From Bradyrhizobium viridifuturi (GTDB taxonomy: Bacteria; Pseudomonadota; Alphaproteobacteria; Rhizobiales; Xanthobacteraceae): a DNA stretch of 64,000 nt. The notes under the pieces were generated by a model. It saw nothing but the letters and a program-made list of their open reading frames with translations, was not told the origin of the DNA and searched no databases. This document shows, in pieces, positions 63,079-64,000 of this stretch. A program made the position numbers and the translations under genes. Location of the stretch: the NCBI RefSeq assembly GCF_001238275.1, contig NZ_LGTB01000007.1:142909-206908 (forward strand). Reading direction: 5' to 3'. The stretch's first letter is position 1; every line of letters starts with the position of its first letter.

Positions 63079-64000
63079 CCGCGCAGCCGCTGCTTGACGT
63101 CCAGGACCTCACCGTCGAGTTCACCACCCGCCGCGGCATCGTCAAGGCGGTGCAGCACGTCAACATCTCCGTGGGCAAGGGTGAGACCGTTGGTATCGTC
63201 GGCGAGTCCGGCTCGGGCAAGTCGGTGACATCTTATGCGGTGATGCGGATCCTCGATCGCGCCGGCCGCATCGCCGAAGGTTCGGTGATGTTCTCCGGCA
63301 TCGACGTCAAGGCGGCGACCGAGAGCCAGATGCGCGATCTGCGCGGCCGCGAAGTCTCGATGATCTTCCAGAATCCGCGCGCCGCGCTCAATCCGATCCG
63401 CAAGGTCGGACACCAGATCGAGGACGTCCTGCGCCAGCATGTCCAGCAGGCACAGGTCACCGACCGCGGCGAGACCGCGATCGAGGCGCTGGAGCAGGTC
63501 AAGATCGCGCGGCCGCGCGAGCGCTATCACGCCTATCCGTTCGAGTTGTCAGGCGGCATGTGCCAGCGCGTCGTCATCGCGCTCGCGCTGGCCTGCAACC
63601 CGCAGCTCCTGATCGCCGACGAGCCGACCACCGGCCTCGACGTCACCACCCAGAAGACGGTGATGGATCTGATCGTCGAGCTGACGAGGCGCCGCTCGAT
63701 GTCGACGATCCTGATCACGCACGATCTCGGCCTCGCCGCCGCCTATTGCGACCGCGTCGTGGTGATGGAGAAGGGGCGCGTGGTCGAGACCGCCAAATCG
63801 GCCGACATCTTCGCCGCGCCCCAGCACGATTATACGAAGAAGCTGATGCGCGCGACGCCGCGGCTCGGTGTGTCGCTGCGGGATCTGCTGCCCGAAGAGG
63901 AAGCGACTGCTTTCGCCTCTCCCCGCGTGCGGGGAGAGGCCGTCCCGCGCGGCGAGCGGGTGAGGGGGAGCTCTCCAGGCACTGCGCTCGGGGGAGAGTC
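63075..64000 (+). CDS. ABC transporter ATP-binding protein, DppD type (3' end outside window)
   Basis: The frame opens at the ATG at 63075 (gaggggagg upstream) and is still open at the window end. Walker A GESGSGKS (about residues 42-49), Q-loop [12 protein letters not shown], signature LSGGMCQR, Walker [13 protein letters not shown] and [13 protein letters not shown] are all intact, followed by [15 protein letters not shown], the usual DppD end. After [10 protein letters not shown] the frame runs through a repetitive palindromic element (from about 63918), so the C-terminal tail is encoded by repeat DNA. Confidence 0.93.
   Translation, partial: MTAQPLLDVQDLTVEFTTRRGIVKAVQHVNISVGKGETVGIVGESGSGKSVTSYAVMRILDRAGRIAEGSVMFSGIDVKAATESQMRDLRGREVSMIFQNPRAALNPIRKVGHQIEDVLRQHVQQAQVTDRGETAIEALEQVKIARPRERYHAYPFELSGGMCQRVVIALALACNPQLLIADEPTTGLDVTTQKTVMDLIVELTRRRSMSTILITHDLGLAAAYCDRVVVMEKGRVVETAKSADIFAAPQHDYTKKLMRATPRLGVSLRDLLPEEEATAFASPRVRGEAVPRGERVRGSSPGTALGGE
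63918..64000. repeat. Palindromic repeat inside the 3' end of the DppD-type gene
   Basis: Contains the hairpin ctctccccgcgtgcggggag followed by gcgagcgggtgagggggagc and a further ctctccaggcactgcgctcg, typical of the clustered Bradyrhizobium intergenic repeats and similar to the element at 44466. Here it is read in frame as the C-terminus of the ATPase. Its far end is outside the window. Confidence 0.7.

Overview
The window looks like chromosomal DNA of an alphaproteobacterium of the Bradyrhizobium / Nitrobacteraceae type. The base composition is very GC-rich with strongly GC-biased third codon positions. It carries the rhizobial block ChvI-ChvG-HprK-EIIA(Man)-HPr next to ATP-type PEP carboxykinase, a DUF2865 protein, a PyrE that fits a TTG start, and many intergenic palindromes of kinds I recall from Bradyrhizobium genomes. 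I see no tRNA, rRNA, CRISPR array, prophage or classical insertion sequence. Most of it is ordinary housekeeping and accessory chromosome.

Layout: 0-6.4 kb: Tag glycosylase (cut by the window edge), methionine aminopeptidase, an MscS channel, a K+/H+ antiporter and a proline-rich membrane protein. 6.4-8.7 kb: modABC molybdate operon (all minus) with a structured leader. 8.7-11 kb: a secreted unknown, MepA endopeptidase and an L,D-transpeptidase. 11-17 kb: a PAS-GGDEF-EAL protein, DUF1801, RDD and a chemoreceptor. 17.2-21.4 kb: TetR/EamA pair with two matching operators, then MFS and an acyl-CoA-dehydrogenase-like flavoprotein. 22-28 kb: LepA, a periplasmic caspase-like/YARHG protein, an M15 peptidase and an ArnT-like glycosyltransferase. 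28.1-35.6 kb: the PTS/ChvGI block, a HugZ-like protein, a 0.9-kb gene-free stretch and pckA. 35.7-43.7 kb: arginase, thioesterase, glycogen phosphorylase, small secreted proteins, a GIY-YIG gene framed by perfect inverted repeats, DUF2865 and pyrE. 43.8-50.8 kb: GST, LysR/cupin pair, two LysE exporters and PolA. 51-58 kb: a four-gene signalling operon (TRAP-type binding protein, two histidine kinases, response regulator) divergent from an orphan UgpB. 58.2-64 kb: a phosphotransferase and a peptide ABC transporter behind a sigma-54 promoter, running off the window end.

Two things cut across the annotation. First, seven genes (lepA, the caspase gene, the glycosyltransferase, chvG, hprK, pckA three times, and the cupin gene) are each broken by loss of one base, nine events in all, and one restored base repairs each. 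This pattern points to deletion-type sequencing or assembly error rather than real gene decay, so those genes are given with repaired extents. Second, several families of palindromic repeats punctuate the intergenic DNA. One family frames the tiny GIY-YIG nuclease gene at about 41.1-41.5 kb as a 401-bp unit with perfect 35-bp inverted ends, and a shorter look-alike without a gene lies at about 58.1-58.2 kb. That pair is the best candidate here for a little-described mobile or domesticated system.
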